Source: Nymphaea colorata (lineage: Eukaryota; Streptophyta; Magnoliopsida; Nymphaeales; Nymphaeaceae). Taken from it: a stretch of 64,000 nucleotides of DNA. How positions within the stretch are numbered: the first letter of the stretch is position 1; each line of letters opens with the position of its first letter. Below are positions 51,102-61,504 of this stretch, in pieces. The position numbers were made by a program, and so were the translations under genes. The notes under the pieces were generated by a model. The model ran no database searches, had not been told where the DNA came from, and saw only the letters and a program-made list of their open reading frames with translations. The stretch is taken from positions 2,890,143-2,954,142 of the forward strand of contig NC_045138.2 in the NCBI RefSeq assembly GCF_008831285.2, given 5' to 3'.

Positions 51102-52234
51102 TTATAATAGATCATACCTAAGATCTGAGGTAAACAAGCACTGCCAACTTTTTAAACTCCTCATCATCACAAAGTTCAGACTCCGAACTACGCAAGTGAA
51201 TGGATCTCTTGCTGCTTTTGTTTTTTATTTGGAAATTAAAGAAAAAAACCTCGATGTTAAATTTACAGGATGTTGATTTCCTGGGGCATAAAATAACACT
51301 ATCTTAGAGCAATGAATAACCATACTTTATCCATTTCTTTTTTATTTGTTCTCCTTTCCATATAATTTGTAGCTTCTGTCTTTCTTTGACTCCTTATTGG
51401 AAGAAATGAGAACAACATAGACAAATGCAACCTGGCTAGTTGGTTTCTAAGGATGCCAATAGATCGGGTTGGATAAAAAATCTGATATGAGTTCATTTTG
51501 TCATGGTTTTTGAGATTAAATGCGAGGGCTTCATAAACTTAGCTAGGTGAATTAACTTAAAGCCTCTTTGTTGTAGTTCAGACCCCTTTGATCGAAGCAA
51601 AACTGAGTGCCAAGAAGTAATAGACAATCTTATATTAACAGGCTACACTTAAGAGGGTACAGTGGGCATTTGGACCCGAACACCCACCTTCGTGTTTGAC
51701 CCCTCACCTAGCAGTCTAGGATCTACCAATTTCACTAAACCAATTGGATAAGGCATACAAACCAGATCCATCAAAATTAATCATTAAAGTATTTTGACAA
51801 TCTAACCTTATAGATATGGTCTTCAGAGTGATTTACCGAGGAACATTTATTAAGGTAATCATTTTTTTATTTTGTTAATGTTCTTTAGTAATTGAAAAAT
51901 GAGGGGCTCTTCTCACATCAAAATTTTGATAGTATTTTTTTGTAAAAATAAATTTAATTAAATGATTCAAATTAAATTAGGGTTTACAAGCATATTAGAA
52001 ATGGTAAGCAGTTAAATATATCAATACCGGTGCCATAAAGAACACATAGTTTTACATTTGTTCTAAACGGTTCACTTAGGTGTGTTCATCTGATTGATTT
52101 ATGGTCACCGGTATTGATATTTGGCTTCGGTACGTAATAAACAATATATATATATACATATATCTCCTCATTCAATCTATATTTAAATATTAATGCCTAA
52201 CATTAAAAAGTGAAATAGAAAACAATTAAGATAT

Positions 52235-52236
<2 letters not shown>

Positions 52237-52325
<89 letters not shown>
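52237..52325. repeat. (AT)n microsatellite, about 89 bp
   Basis: Uninterrupted TA dinucleotides. Confidence 0.95.
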
Positions 52326-52329
<4 letters not shown>

Positions 52330-52659
52330 ATTTTTTTTATTTTTTATTTTTAGGTTCCACTAGTTTTAAACTAATGAGAATGGTCGCTGTGAGGACAAAA
52401 TTAGAAAATTTGTATGAGCGGGGAAATTATGAAGCGATAGAGTGTAAGAGGAAAGTGAAGGTAAATGAAAATTAGAATAAAATAACAATTTATTCGGGTT
52501 TTTTGAACTGCTAGTGACATTTCGGGCGTTCTTTTTTAGGGCTTTCAGGGAGAATTCCGTTTCTGGTACTGATTTATTAAGTGCGGAAGAAGATTTGTGG
52601 TTTCTAAACACGAGTTGGTGAAGATAGGGTGGAAACCAAATTGTCCTATCGAGCCGGGG

Positions 52660-52855
52660 CGGAGTCAAGATTTCTTTTAGGGACGGGCCAAATAATCCAA
52701 CATCAAATTTGGGTAGGGCCAAACTGAACCAAGTAAAAAAAATACATTGAACAACTAAAAATTTTTTATTTTTCTATTGTAAATTTTTTTTTCCAGCTAG
52801 TTCGGGGCTGGCCACGGCCTAGGCGGGCGCCCCCTCCCTCAGCCCCTGCTACGAG
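52660..52855 (+). repeat. Dispersed repeat family A, copy 5
   Basis: Blocks 'gcggagtcaagatttctttt', 'gggacgggccaaataatcca', 'caactaaaaattttttattt', 'ttgtaaatttttttttcc' and the tail 'ggccacggcctaggcggg' follow family order. It covers most of a minus-strand open frame that therefore has no value as a gene. Confidence 0.55.
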
Positions 52856-53399
52856 TGAAGTGCAATGAGCAAAAACAAAGGAGATGGCAACTGTAATCGA
52901 TGCACTTGCGGAAGACGATCTCGTAGTGCTAACAATTGTGTTGAGCTTACGTGACTGAGTTCAAGTTGAGCCTCAGTTGGCTTGACTCATTAAACACCCC
53001 TCCTCTCTATTGGTAGGGAAAGTTTCAAGAGAAAGAGCTCGGGCCAATGCTGCAAAATGTAACTGCAGCCCAGACCTGCCTGACTGCCCACAACCAGTGC
53101 CCAAGGCTCTACATGGAACACTTTTAGATTATTTTATAACTAATTTACAACTCATTTTAAGGTTTTTGGTCCTCAAATGCTTCAATTTTCCTTAATTTTG
53201 ATCAACTTTTCATCCTATTCAATCGTTAATTGTATTTGTGACTCATTTGGAACTAATTTCATATTCTGGACCCAAATTGCATCCCAATTTCGACTTATTT
53301 TAGATATACATTCACTTCAAAAACTCATATTGTGACCTCAAATCCCAGTTCCTGATCCAAAACCAAGTTCATCAGATTCAAAAACAAGTTCAGGTTCAG

Positions 53400-53600
53400 A
53401 TCTGCATCCAACTCATGGCTGTAGATCAAAAAAAGATATGTAGATCGATATCCAAAATCAAATCCCAGTTACAGATCCAAAAAAAATTTAAAGTTAGATC
53501 CATATCCAAAACCAGTCTTAATCCAAATTCAGATCCAACCCGAGCTCTATATCTAGATCCATATCCAAATTCCAACTTTAGATCCAAAACAAGCCTTAGA
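53400..53600. repeat. Imperfect AGATCCA/ATCCAAA repeat array
   Basis: Degenerate copies of AGATCCATATCCAAA-type words recur every 12-30 bp and run into the left arm of the foldback. Confidence 0.5.
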
Positions 53601-54021
53601 TCTGACCCCTATTTAAGTATGCACTCACTCCGCTCAGTATCCGACCGGACCTTGCCGGAAAACCTGCCGGCGACGCTTTCATGAGAAGGAAACTAGTTCA
53701 CGAGAGTCGAGGGTGCACCGATGGATCGGGGCGACGCCGGAGAGGGAGACTGCTCGTCAGGGGCGAACAATGACACCCTGGCCGGCACCGCTATTGATAT
53801 ATGACGTAACGTGTAGTTTAGGGGTCACGTTAAACTCCACAAACGTGACGTCTCTTCCTCTCTATCCACAAATGCTGTAGTTTAGCGGTCGCGACTTCTT
53901 TCCCGGCTCCCGGATCTCTGACACCCACTTCCCCCGCCGGACGCCCCGGTTGTTCATACTTGACGACCTCGATCGACTCTCAATTCATCTCTTTGTATCT
54001 TCCTAACTTCAAGGCCCATAT
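53503..54021 (+). repeat. Foldback structure, left arm (519 bp)
   Basis: It is the reverse complement of 54060-54328 joined to 59854-60103, which also totals 519 bp, with only scattered base differences in the parts compared. The arm is unusually GC-rich for this window between about 53630 and 53980. It includes 'cctatttaagtatgcactca', a TATA-like word at 53610-53616 facing the centre. It retains the uninterrupted target CTCGT at 53753-53757. Confidence 0.92.
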
Positions 54022-54323
54022 GATCTCTGTATCTATAGTTAGGAAGATACAAGTAGGCCGTATGGGCCTTGAAGTTAGGAAGATACAGAGAGATGAATTG
54101 AGAGTCGATTGAGGTCGTCAAGTATGAACAACCGGGGCGTCCGGCGGGGGAAGTGGGTGTCAGAGATCCGGGAGCCGGGAAAGAAGTCGCGACCCCTAAA
54201 CTACAGCATTTGTGGATAGAGAGGAAGAGTCGTCACGTTTGTGGAGTTTAACGTGACCCCTAACCTACACGTTACGTCATATATCAATACCGGTGCCGGC
54301 CAGGGTGTCATTGTTCGCCCCTG

Positions 54324-54328
54324 ACGAG
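54324..54328. repeat. Target site duplication, left copy (ACGAG)
   Basis: ACGAG directly precedes the LTR that starts at 54329. The partner is 59849-59853. Confidence 0.92.
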
Positions 54329-54683
54329 TGTTAAAGAAAGGGGGAAACCAGAGAAGCGATAAAACAGAGCATAACAGAGACATTTACGTGGTTCGGCATT
54401 TAGCCTACATCCACGAGAGAAAAGGAGGCACTCTTCTACTTCATTCTTTGATTATTATTTACAGCAGGCATTCAGTTCCTTATATAGTTTTTGGATACAT
54501 GGGATTAAGATAGAAACAGTTTCACGAGAGATTTACGAGAATCCTTCAGCAAGATTGATTGCAAAAATCTTGGAGATGATTGATACATGAGGATCTGTAT
54601 CCTATCTCTTCTCAAAGATAACGGATCATGATCTTCTTTCTATGGAAGTTGCAGAATCCCTCCTTATCTCTATGCCACGAACA
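54329..54683 (-). repeat. Element B 3' LTR (355 bp)
   Basis: On the + strand it begins 'tgttaaagaaagggggaaac' and ends 'tatgccacgaaca'. It differs from the other LTR at three places: 'gattatta' versus 'gatgatta', 'acatgagg' versus 'acatcagg', and 'cttctcaa' versus 'cttcccaa'. Confidence 0.96.
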
Positions 54684-54695
54684 GTCTCCCCCTCA
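54684..54695 (-). promoter_or_regulatory. Element B polypurine tract
   Basis: Minus strand TGAGGGGGAGAC lies directly against the 3' LTR. Its first three bases are the gag-pol stop codon. Confidence 0.85.
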
Positions 54696-57600
54696 AGTTG
54701 GTGAGCAGATATCGATCTGCCCCAACTTGCACACAATGTATGTATGACGATCTCTTCCAAGAGACTTTGTAAAGATGTCGGCAAGTTGAAATTCACTTCT
54801 GACGTGAGGTGTTTGAATGGTTCCATCTTGTATTTTTTCTCTAATGAAGTGGCAATCAACTTCGATATGTTTAGTTCGTTCGTGAAAGACAGGATTTGCT
54901 CCAATGTAGATTGCTGCCATGTTGTCGCACATCAACTTCATAGAATCCTTTATTTCAATTTTCATATCTTTCAGTAATGCTTTTATCCATATCAACTCGC
55001 ATGTGCATGACGCCATAGCCCTGTATTCTACCTCTGCACTCGATCGAGCCACAACTGATTGTTTTTTGCTTTTCCAAGTTACTAGATTTCCTCCAACAAA
55101 AGTACAGAACCCTGACATAGACTTTCGGTTATTTGGATCACCTGCCCAGTCGGCGTTACAGTATCCAATTATATCTATTTTCTGATCTCGTTTCAACAAG
55201 ACCCCTTGTCCTGGCGTTCCTTTTAAGTACCTCAAGATTCTGTGAGCAGCTTCGACGTGTTTTGACGTCGGATTGTGCATAAATTGACTTATGAGACTGA
55301 CAGCATAAGTGATATCTGGTCGAGTGACAGTCAAATATATGAGCTTCCCAACTAATTTTTGAAAACTTTGAATGTTTTCAACCTCTTCTCCTTCTTCTTT
55401 CTTCAATTTACAGTTCATTTCAAGAGGAGTGTCTGCAACCTTGGTGCCCAAGCACCCGGTTTCCTTTAAAAGGTCAAGGGTATATTTTCTTTGGCATATG
55501 AAAACTCCACGTTCGGAATGCGCCACTTCCATACCCAAGAAATACCATAGGATCCCAAGATCTTTGATCTCAAATTGCTGATTGAGGTAAACTTTGACTT
55601 GCGCCATGAACTCATTGTCATCACCTGTCAATATGATGTCATCTACATATACAAGTAAAATAGTTATCTTTGAAGACCGGATAGCCACGAACATTGTATA
55701 GTCAGCATTGCTTCGCTTAAAACCAAGTTTAATCAATGCTTCACTTAGGCGAGAAAACCACGCTCGGGGGGATTGTTTAAGGCCATAAAGAGCCTTTTTT
55801 AGTTTGCACACATACCCTTTCTCATGTTTTATGCCTTGAGGAATTTCCATGTACACTTCTTCATTGAGTTCTCCATGAAGGAAGGCATTCTTGATGTCAA
55901 GTTGGGCTATTTTCCACCGCTTAATTGATGCTACTGACAGAAGAATCCTTACTGTATTCATCTTGGCGACTGGAGCAAAGGTTTCATTATAATCTATTCC
56001 CTCTGTTTGAGTGAAGCCTTTAGCAACAAGACGAGCTTTGTATCGTTCGATGGTTCCATCACTGTGGTATTTTATCTTATATACCCACTTACATCCGACG
56101 ACTTTCTTCCCTTTGGGTAGCGGAACTAAAAACCAAGTTTGGTTTTTCTTCAAAGCTGAAAGTTCTTCTTGCATAGCTATCTGCCAGTTTGAACTTTTTC
56201 TTGCTTCCTCATAGTTTTTTGGTTCACAGTGGAAATAGGTATTGAGTACATATGACTTGTAGGGTTTAGATAAGGTATCAAAGGTAATGTAATCATCTAT
56301 AGAGTGATTGTGTTGGGTTGATAAGTAGGTATAGAAATCTTTGAGTTTTGATGGTGGCCTAGGAGGATGGGTTGATCTTCTAAGGATTGGTTCAATCATT
56401 TGACTTGGTTCAATGGTTTGGTCTAGAGGGTTACTATCTTGGTTTTGATGGTTACTATCTTGGTTTTCTATAAAGGGCTGTGCACTTAAAGAGGAAGGTT
56501 CGCTAGGGTACTGGTTTTTGGTTTTGGTTTTGGTATTTTGGAACACATCAACAAGAGGAAGAGATAGAGAAGCAGTAGTAGTACCAGCAGTAGGATCGTC
56601 CATGGAACATTGAGGACCAAGAGAAGCAGTAGTAGTACCAGCAGTAGGATCGTCCATGGAACATTGAGTCTCCCCCTGACTCGGTGCCTCATAGAATGGT
56701 TCATTCTCAAAAAATTTTACATCCCGAGTCACAAAGAACTTTCTTGATCTTGGATCAAAACATTTTCAACCCTTTTTTTTGCTTGAGTATCCAAGAAAGA
56801 CACATTTCAAAGCACGTTTTTCAAGTTTGTTCCGGAATCTCTCTTGTATGTGCACAAAACATTTGCACCCAAAAATTCTTAAGTGCCTAATAGAAATCGT
56901 TTTTTGAATCAAAACTTCAAGAGGAACTTGATTTTCAATACTAGAACTTGGCACTCTATTAGCAATATAACATGTTGTACCTACTGCTTCAGCCCAAAAA
57001 CTCTGAGGGACGTTCATATGGATCATAAGAGCACGAGCAATGGTAAGAAGTTGTCTATTTTTCCTTTCTGAAACTCCATTTTGTTGGGGAGTGCCAGAGC
57101 ACGTAAGTTGTGGTTGTATTCCCTTTTTGTTCATAAAGTCTTCAAATTGTTGGTTCACATATTTCCCCCCATTATCAGGCCGGAGTTTCTTAATTTTTGC
57201 TCCATACTGAGTGTATACCAAATTGTAGTAATCTTGAAAAATCTTAACAACTTCACTTTTATTTCTAAGGAAAAAAATCCATGACATACGAGATTTATCT
57301 TCAATGAAAGACACATAGTACCTGTATCCCGTATATGATTCTACTGGGGCTGGTCCCCACACGTCAGAGTGCACCAGTTCAAAGAAATCTGTGGATCATT
57401 CAGTGGACGGTTGAAAAGGCAACCTAGTCGACTTTGAAAATTCGCAAGCATCACAAGAGTGTCCATCTGCGTCAATATTAGGAACCCGCATCTTCAAGTT
57501 CTTATCCGAAATATGCCCAAGTCGTGCATGCCACATTTGATATTCTTGCTTCCTCTTTTCGCTACGTGTATGTACGAAGAAACTTGCACCTGGAGTTTCC

Positions 57601-58967
57601 ATTATGTATAGCCCATTTTGCTCCCGTCCTCTACCAATCTCCTTCTTCGTTACCAGATCCTGGAATATCACATTCTTGGGAGAGAAAATGGCCATACAGT
57701 TATAAGTCTTGGTCAGTTTGCTTACTGACATCAAACTAGTAGAGAGATTAGGCACATAAAGAACTACAGATGATTTGTTTTCAAAGAATGAAAATTTTCC
57801 AGTTCCATTAACATTGATATGTGATCCGTCGGCTGAGAAAACATGTTTTTTGTTCATATTATCTATAGCAGTCAACCTGGATGAATCATTAGTCATATGA
57901 TCGGTTGCACCAGTATCAATGACCCAAATAGGATTGCTTGAATGAGTAAGAAAAGCAAGATTGTTACCTTCAGTGGAATTACCAACAGGCTGAGAAGAAA
58001 CGAGATTTGTCTTAGAGAATTTTTGAAAAAATTTCTCTAAATCATCTTTTGTGACAAGATCTGCTTGGGAAGGTGACATTTTCTCCCTTACCGGTTTGCC
58101 GACGAGCTCCCAACATTTTTCTCGACGATGCCCAATTTTCTTACAATACGTGCACTTGAGTCTACTGCGGTTTCGTTGGAAGTTGCTTTCATCGTTCTGG
58201 TTTTGTGAATCAGTCTTCCGAGTACTTGATTTAAACCGAGCAAGACACGCCATCTTTTCATTATTCTCTTCATATAACTCTGTTTTTGATGTGGGGTTCA
58301 TGACCTTTCTTCTAGTATCCTCTCTTTGAATCGTTTGGCATACTTGATTAAAATTTGGTAAGGGCGTGGTCATCAGAATCTGGCTGCGAAGACTCTCATA
58401 ATCAGGTCCTAGACCAGCAAGCACTTTAAAAATTTTGTCTTCCTCAAAACGTTTTTGATAGATGTCTGCATCTGCAGTAGCCGGCCTGTATTGCGCAAGT
58501 TCATCATATAAGCTGCGAAGTTTGTTTAAATACAAACTGGTTTGCTTGCTGTCTTTGGTGAGGTTGGCGATATCAAGCTGAAGTTGATACACTCGAGCAA
58601 GATTATTTTGCTCACTATACATCTCCTTCAATGTATCTCATATTTCCTTTGTGGTTTCCTTATACAAAAATAGGCTGGAGATGTGAGGTTCCATGGAATT
58701 CATAAGCCACGCCATTACCATGTTATTTTCAGATTCCCAAACTTCATAGTTGGAATCGTTCTTTGGTGGAGGTGAGATTCTTCCAGTGATATATCCCACT
58801 TTACATCGTCCGCTTAGGAAGAGGCGAGCAGCTTTAGCCCAACTGAGATAATTTGTGTCGTTGAGGAGAATAGAGGTGATCTTGAGCGTCCCATGGCTTT
58901 GATCGTTTCCTCCTTTCAGATTGTTGGGGCTGCTGCAGCTGGTTTGATTGCTGAGAGTATCAGCCAT
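54693..58967 (-). pseudogene. Element B gag-pol, single frame with three TGA stops
   Basis: From ATG at 58967 the minus strand keeps one frame for 1425 codons to a TGA at 54693. It is interrupted only by TGA at 58638-58640 (gag), 57396-57398 (between the pre-integrase segment and the integrase core) and 56766-56768 (end of integrase). Domains: gag with NYLSWAKAARLFL and LAGLGPDYESLRSQI; zinc knuckle CTYCKKIGHRREKC near 58113-58154; protease DTGATDH at 57897-57917; HARLGH and CDACEFSK; integrase with HSDVWGP, RPDNGG and QQNGVSERKNR; RT with KARLVAKGFTQ, LKQSPRAWF and YVDD at 55638-55649; RNase H with CNADWAGDPNNRKS and SSAEVEYRA. There are no frameshifts. The all-TGA pattern is unusual but may be chance. 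Confidence 0.95.
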
Positions 58968-59481
58968 GGTAAAATAAAATTGTAAAAAAAAACAATTTTA
59001 TATCAGAAGGTGAAGCCGCGGTGACGACTGGTTTGAGGTCTGAGTCGACACCAGCAAGCTTCTTCCACCAGGATCAGGTATGTCCTCCTTCTTGTTCTGC
59101 TCTTTGCCGAGAAACAGAAACGGCGTCGTCAGTGAACAGTAGAGAATGATAGAAACGGATCACCGTCAGAAGCAAGGGAAGCAACTGACTAGTGATAAAG
59201 TCCAAAAAACCCCAAAAATTTGAGGAGGTGGTGGTGGAGATTCTTCGTCGGTTGTATCAGACAGCTTCCCAAAAAATTCAAAGATTCCTTCAGAGGTCTC
59301 CAAGGAATCTGAGATTGTACGGGAAATCAAACAAACTAGATAGACTCCTGCTTGACGACAGGAATCACCAAGGAAAAACGGCACCACAGGTTGCTCCGTC
59401 GGTGCCTTCTTCTGTCCTCCGGCAGCAGCTCAATCGTCCACCACTCTTGCAGGAATCAACTTCAAGAGCTCATATAAACCT
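58968..59481 (-). other. Element B leader between primer site and gag
   Basis: 514 bp without a convincing frame. On the minus strand it is pyrimidine-rich before the gag ATG. Confidence 0.8.
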
Positions 59482-59493
59482 GCTCTGATACCA
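59482..59493 (-). promoter_or_regulatory. Element B primer binding site (tRNA-Met)
   Basis: Minus strand TGGTATCAGAGC, the classical initiator tRNA-Met complement of plant copia elements, lies directly against the 5' LTR. Confidence 0.95.
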
Positions 59494-59848
59494 TGTTAAA
59501 GAAAGGGGGAAACCAGAGAAGCGATAAAACAGAGCATAACAGAGACATTTACGTGGTTCGGCATTTAGCCTACATCCACGAGAGAAAAGGAGGCACTCTT
59601 CTACTTCATTCTTTGATGATTATTTACAGCAGGCATTCAGTTCCTTATATAGTTTTTGGATACATGGGATTAAGATAGAAACAGTTTCACGAGAGATTTA
59701 CGAGAATCCTTCAGCAAGATTGATTGCAAAAATCTTGGAGATGATTGATACATCAGGATCTGTATCCTATCTCTTCCCAAAGATAACGGATCATGATCTT
59801 CTTTCTATGGAAGTTGCAGAATCCCTCCTTATCTCTATGCCACGAACA
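59494..59848 (-). repeat. Element B 5' LTR (355 bp)
   Basis: Partner of 54329-54683, same length, three substitutions. On the minus strand it starts TGTTCGTGG and ends CTTTAACA, the expected TG...CA ends. Confidence 0.96.
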
Positions 59849-59853
59849 ACGAG
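59849..59853. repeat. Target site duplication, right copy (ACGAG)
   Basis: Directly follows the LTR ending at 59848 and continues into 'cagtctccctctccggcg' of the foldback arm. Confidence 0.92.
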
Positions 59854-60328
59854 CAGTCTCCCTCTCCGGCGTCGCCCCGATCCATCGGTGCACCCTCGAC
59901 TCTTGTGAACTAGTTTCCTTCTCCTGAAAGCGTCGCCGGCGGGTTTTCCGGCAAGTTTCGGTCGGATACTGCGCGGAGTGAGTGCATACTTAAATAGGGG
60001 TCTGATCTAAGGCTTGTTTTGGATCTAAAGTTGGAATTTGGATATGGATCTAGATATAGAGCTCGGGTTGGATCTGAACTTGGATTAAGAATGGTTTTGG
60101 ATATAGAACTCAAATTTGGATTAAGAGCTCGGGTTGGATCTGAATTTGGATTATCCCAACCATGTTGCCGTCCGTGCACCTCCAAACTATATGTTGAGTC
60201 TGTTGTTCCCCACATTTATGTAATCTAGTGTGAGTGTATAGAAAGTGCCTTGAGCTGCATTTGCTTCCATTGGCACCTGTTGAACCTCTTGGGTTCTGAA
60301 GAACTCTACCTCCTCACAGAATTTGATC

Positions 60329-60834
60329 TACTCAATGACATTATTTTTCTTGCTATGGGGAGGAAAACAGAAAGCAAATTTATGGTTAATAAAGAAGCCG
60401 TTGTGACTAACAAGTGAAAGAGATCCTGGCCTGAGGCCAACAAGACTAGGATGTACAAGATTTTCGAAATCAACACTATTTTCTTTATGAACGTGACCAA
60501 AGGCGATTGTCGGAAGCTTGATGGTGCCATCAGTGCCAACCTCAAACCAAAATCTTTCGAGAGCAAGGGACCCTTCTACAACAGATCCATCACCATATCA
60601 GGACTTGACGCTACGAAGTTGGTTGTCTTCACAAGCGGACCAGAAGCTAGTGGTGCATCTCAGGTTATGGTATGTGGAAGACTGAAGTGGCTTTAATGTC
60701 GACTTCATTTGGTAGGTAAAGTTGTAGTAAAGAACACACAATGCCCATTTGAGGTTGCTGCCAGTATCGATGATGACCCAGTAAGATTGGACTTCTAGTG
60801 ATGTACTAATGTAAAGCTGCATGAGAAACTCTCT
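60329..60834 (-). pseudogene. Aspartic protease (A1 family, nepenthesin/CDR1-like) fragment
   Basis: The minus strand reads EFLMQLYISTSLEVQSYWVI then IDTGSNLKWALC (first catalytic Asp, DTGSN at 60754-60768) and LQSSTYHNLRCTTS. After a frameshift near 60610 it continues YGDGSVVEGSLALERFWFEV, GTIKLPTIAFGHVHKE, VGLRPGSLSLVSHNGF and HKFAFCFPP to a stop near 60329. These match the N-terminal lobe of plant secreted aspartic proteases in order. The C-terminal lobe with the second catalytic Asp is missing, and the frameshift confirms decay. Confidence 0.8.
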
Positions 60835-61504
60835 ATATATAGATGTATCAATGTCTTCTTTTTATAGCACATGAAGGTGCTGCTTCGATAAGTCGAAACA
60901 ACTGCCTACCAGCCTATTCTCTCATAGATTTAAGAAGATAGGTTGCATGGTGGGATTTGAGAAGAAATAGTTGGACATACGGCCAACTTTCTTTCCTAAA
61001 ATTTTTGTCTTGTCATACAGGTGGAAGTTTTCCAAAACATTTCAACCACGTTTGATTGCAGGATGTGAACATGTGTCGGCAGTTTCACCTGTTTAGCAGA
61101 CCCCAACACATTTCACAAGTTAACCAGATAGTCCTCCTGAACTCAATTAAACATGAAAACAAAGACATAATCGTAGCAATTGAATCTTCAAAGGACCCTT
61201 AGATAGCTGGACACAAGTTTCAATCAATTTTTGTTACTATTCACAGTATAGAGTTGCCAGATCAACTCGTTTCTAAACTTTTTATGACACAAGTTTGCAT
61301 TTCTTTCTTACTTTTCATGGATCGAGTTCCGCCGTGATAACCCAAACGAACGTTTCTAGGATCAATGGGCTTTAGTTCTAAACTTCTAAGTTACCGGGGC
61401 ATTTCCTTGAAATATGGAATTTGCCAGATATTTCCAGACTTTAGCGGTCAGGCACTGGAATTAGTTCATCTGGTCAGGCTTCATGAGAATACACGTGGAT
61501 GGTC
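60835..61504. other. Non-coding DNA
   Basis: No supported gene or repeat boundary between the aspartic-protease fragment and the copia relic. Confidence 0.5.

Larger units (their letters stand above)
54329..59848 (-). mobile_element. Ty1/copia element B, nearly intact (5520 bp)
   Basis: Complete structure on the minus strand: 5' LTR 59848-59494, primer site 59493-59482, leader, one long gag-pol frame, polypurine tract, 3' LTR 54683-54329, flanked by the ACGAG duplication. Domain order gag, protease, integrase, RT, RNase H defines Ty1/copia. The LTRs differ by three substitutions in 355 bp, so it is a young insertion. Three in-frame TGA codons in gag-pol make it non-autonomous as it stands. 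Confidence 0.96.
54060..60103 (-). repeat. Foldback structure, right arm (519 bp, split by a copia element)
   Basis: Segment one is 54060-54328 (269 bp) and segment two is 59854-60103 (250 bp). Between them lie the copia element and one copy of its target duplication. The loop between the arms is about 38 bp (54022-54059) and holds a further copy of 'ttaggaagatac'. Beyond 60103 a local duplication of 'gagctcgggttggatctgaa' runs to about 60155. Confidence 0.92.

Noticed and set aside
52366-52722. 118-codon minus-strand frame
   Set aside because: Part of it overlaps dispersed repeat family A and the rest shows no domain.
53415-53684. 89-codon frame, with a twin on the opposite strand at 59910-60215
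   Set aside because: The twin exists because the frames sit in the two inverted arms. The peptide follows the AGATCCA repeat array and has no homology I recognise.
54328-54513. 61-codon frame repeated near-identically at 59493-59678
   Set aside because: Both are inside the two LTRs of copia element B; it is LTR sequence, not a duplicated gene.
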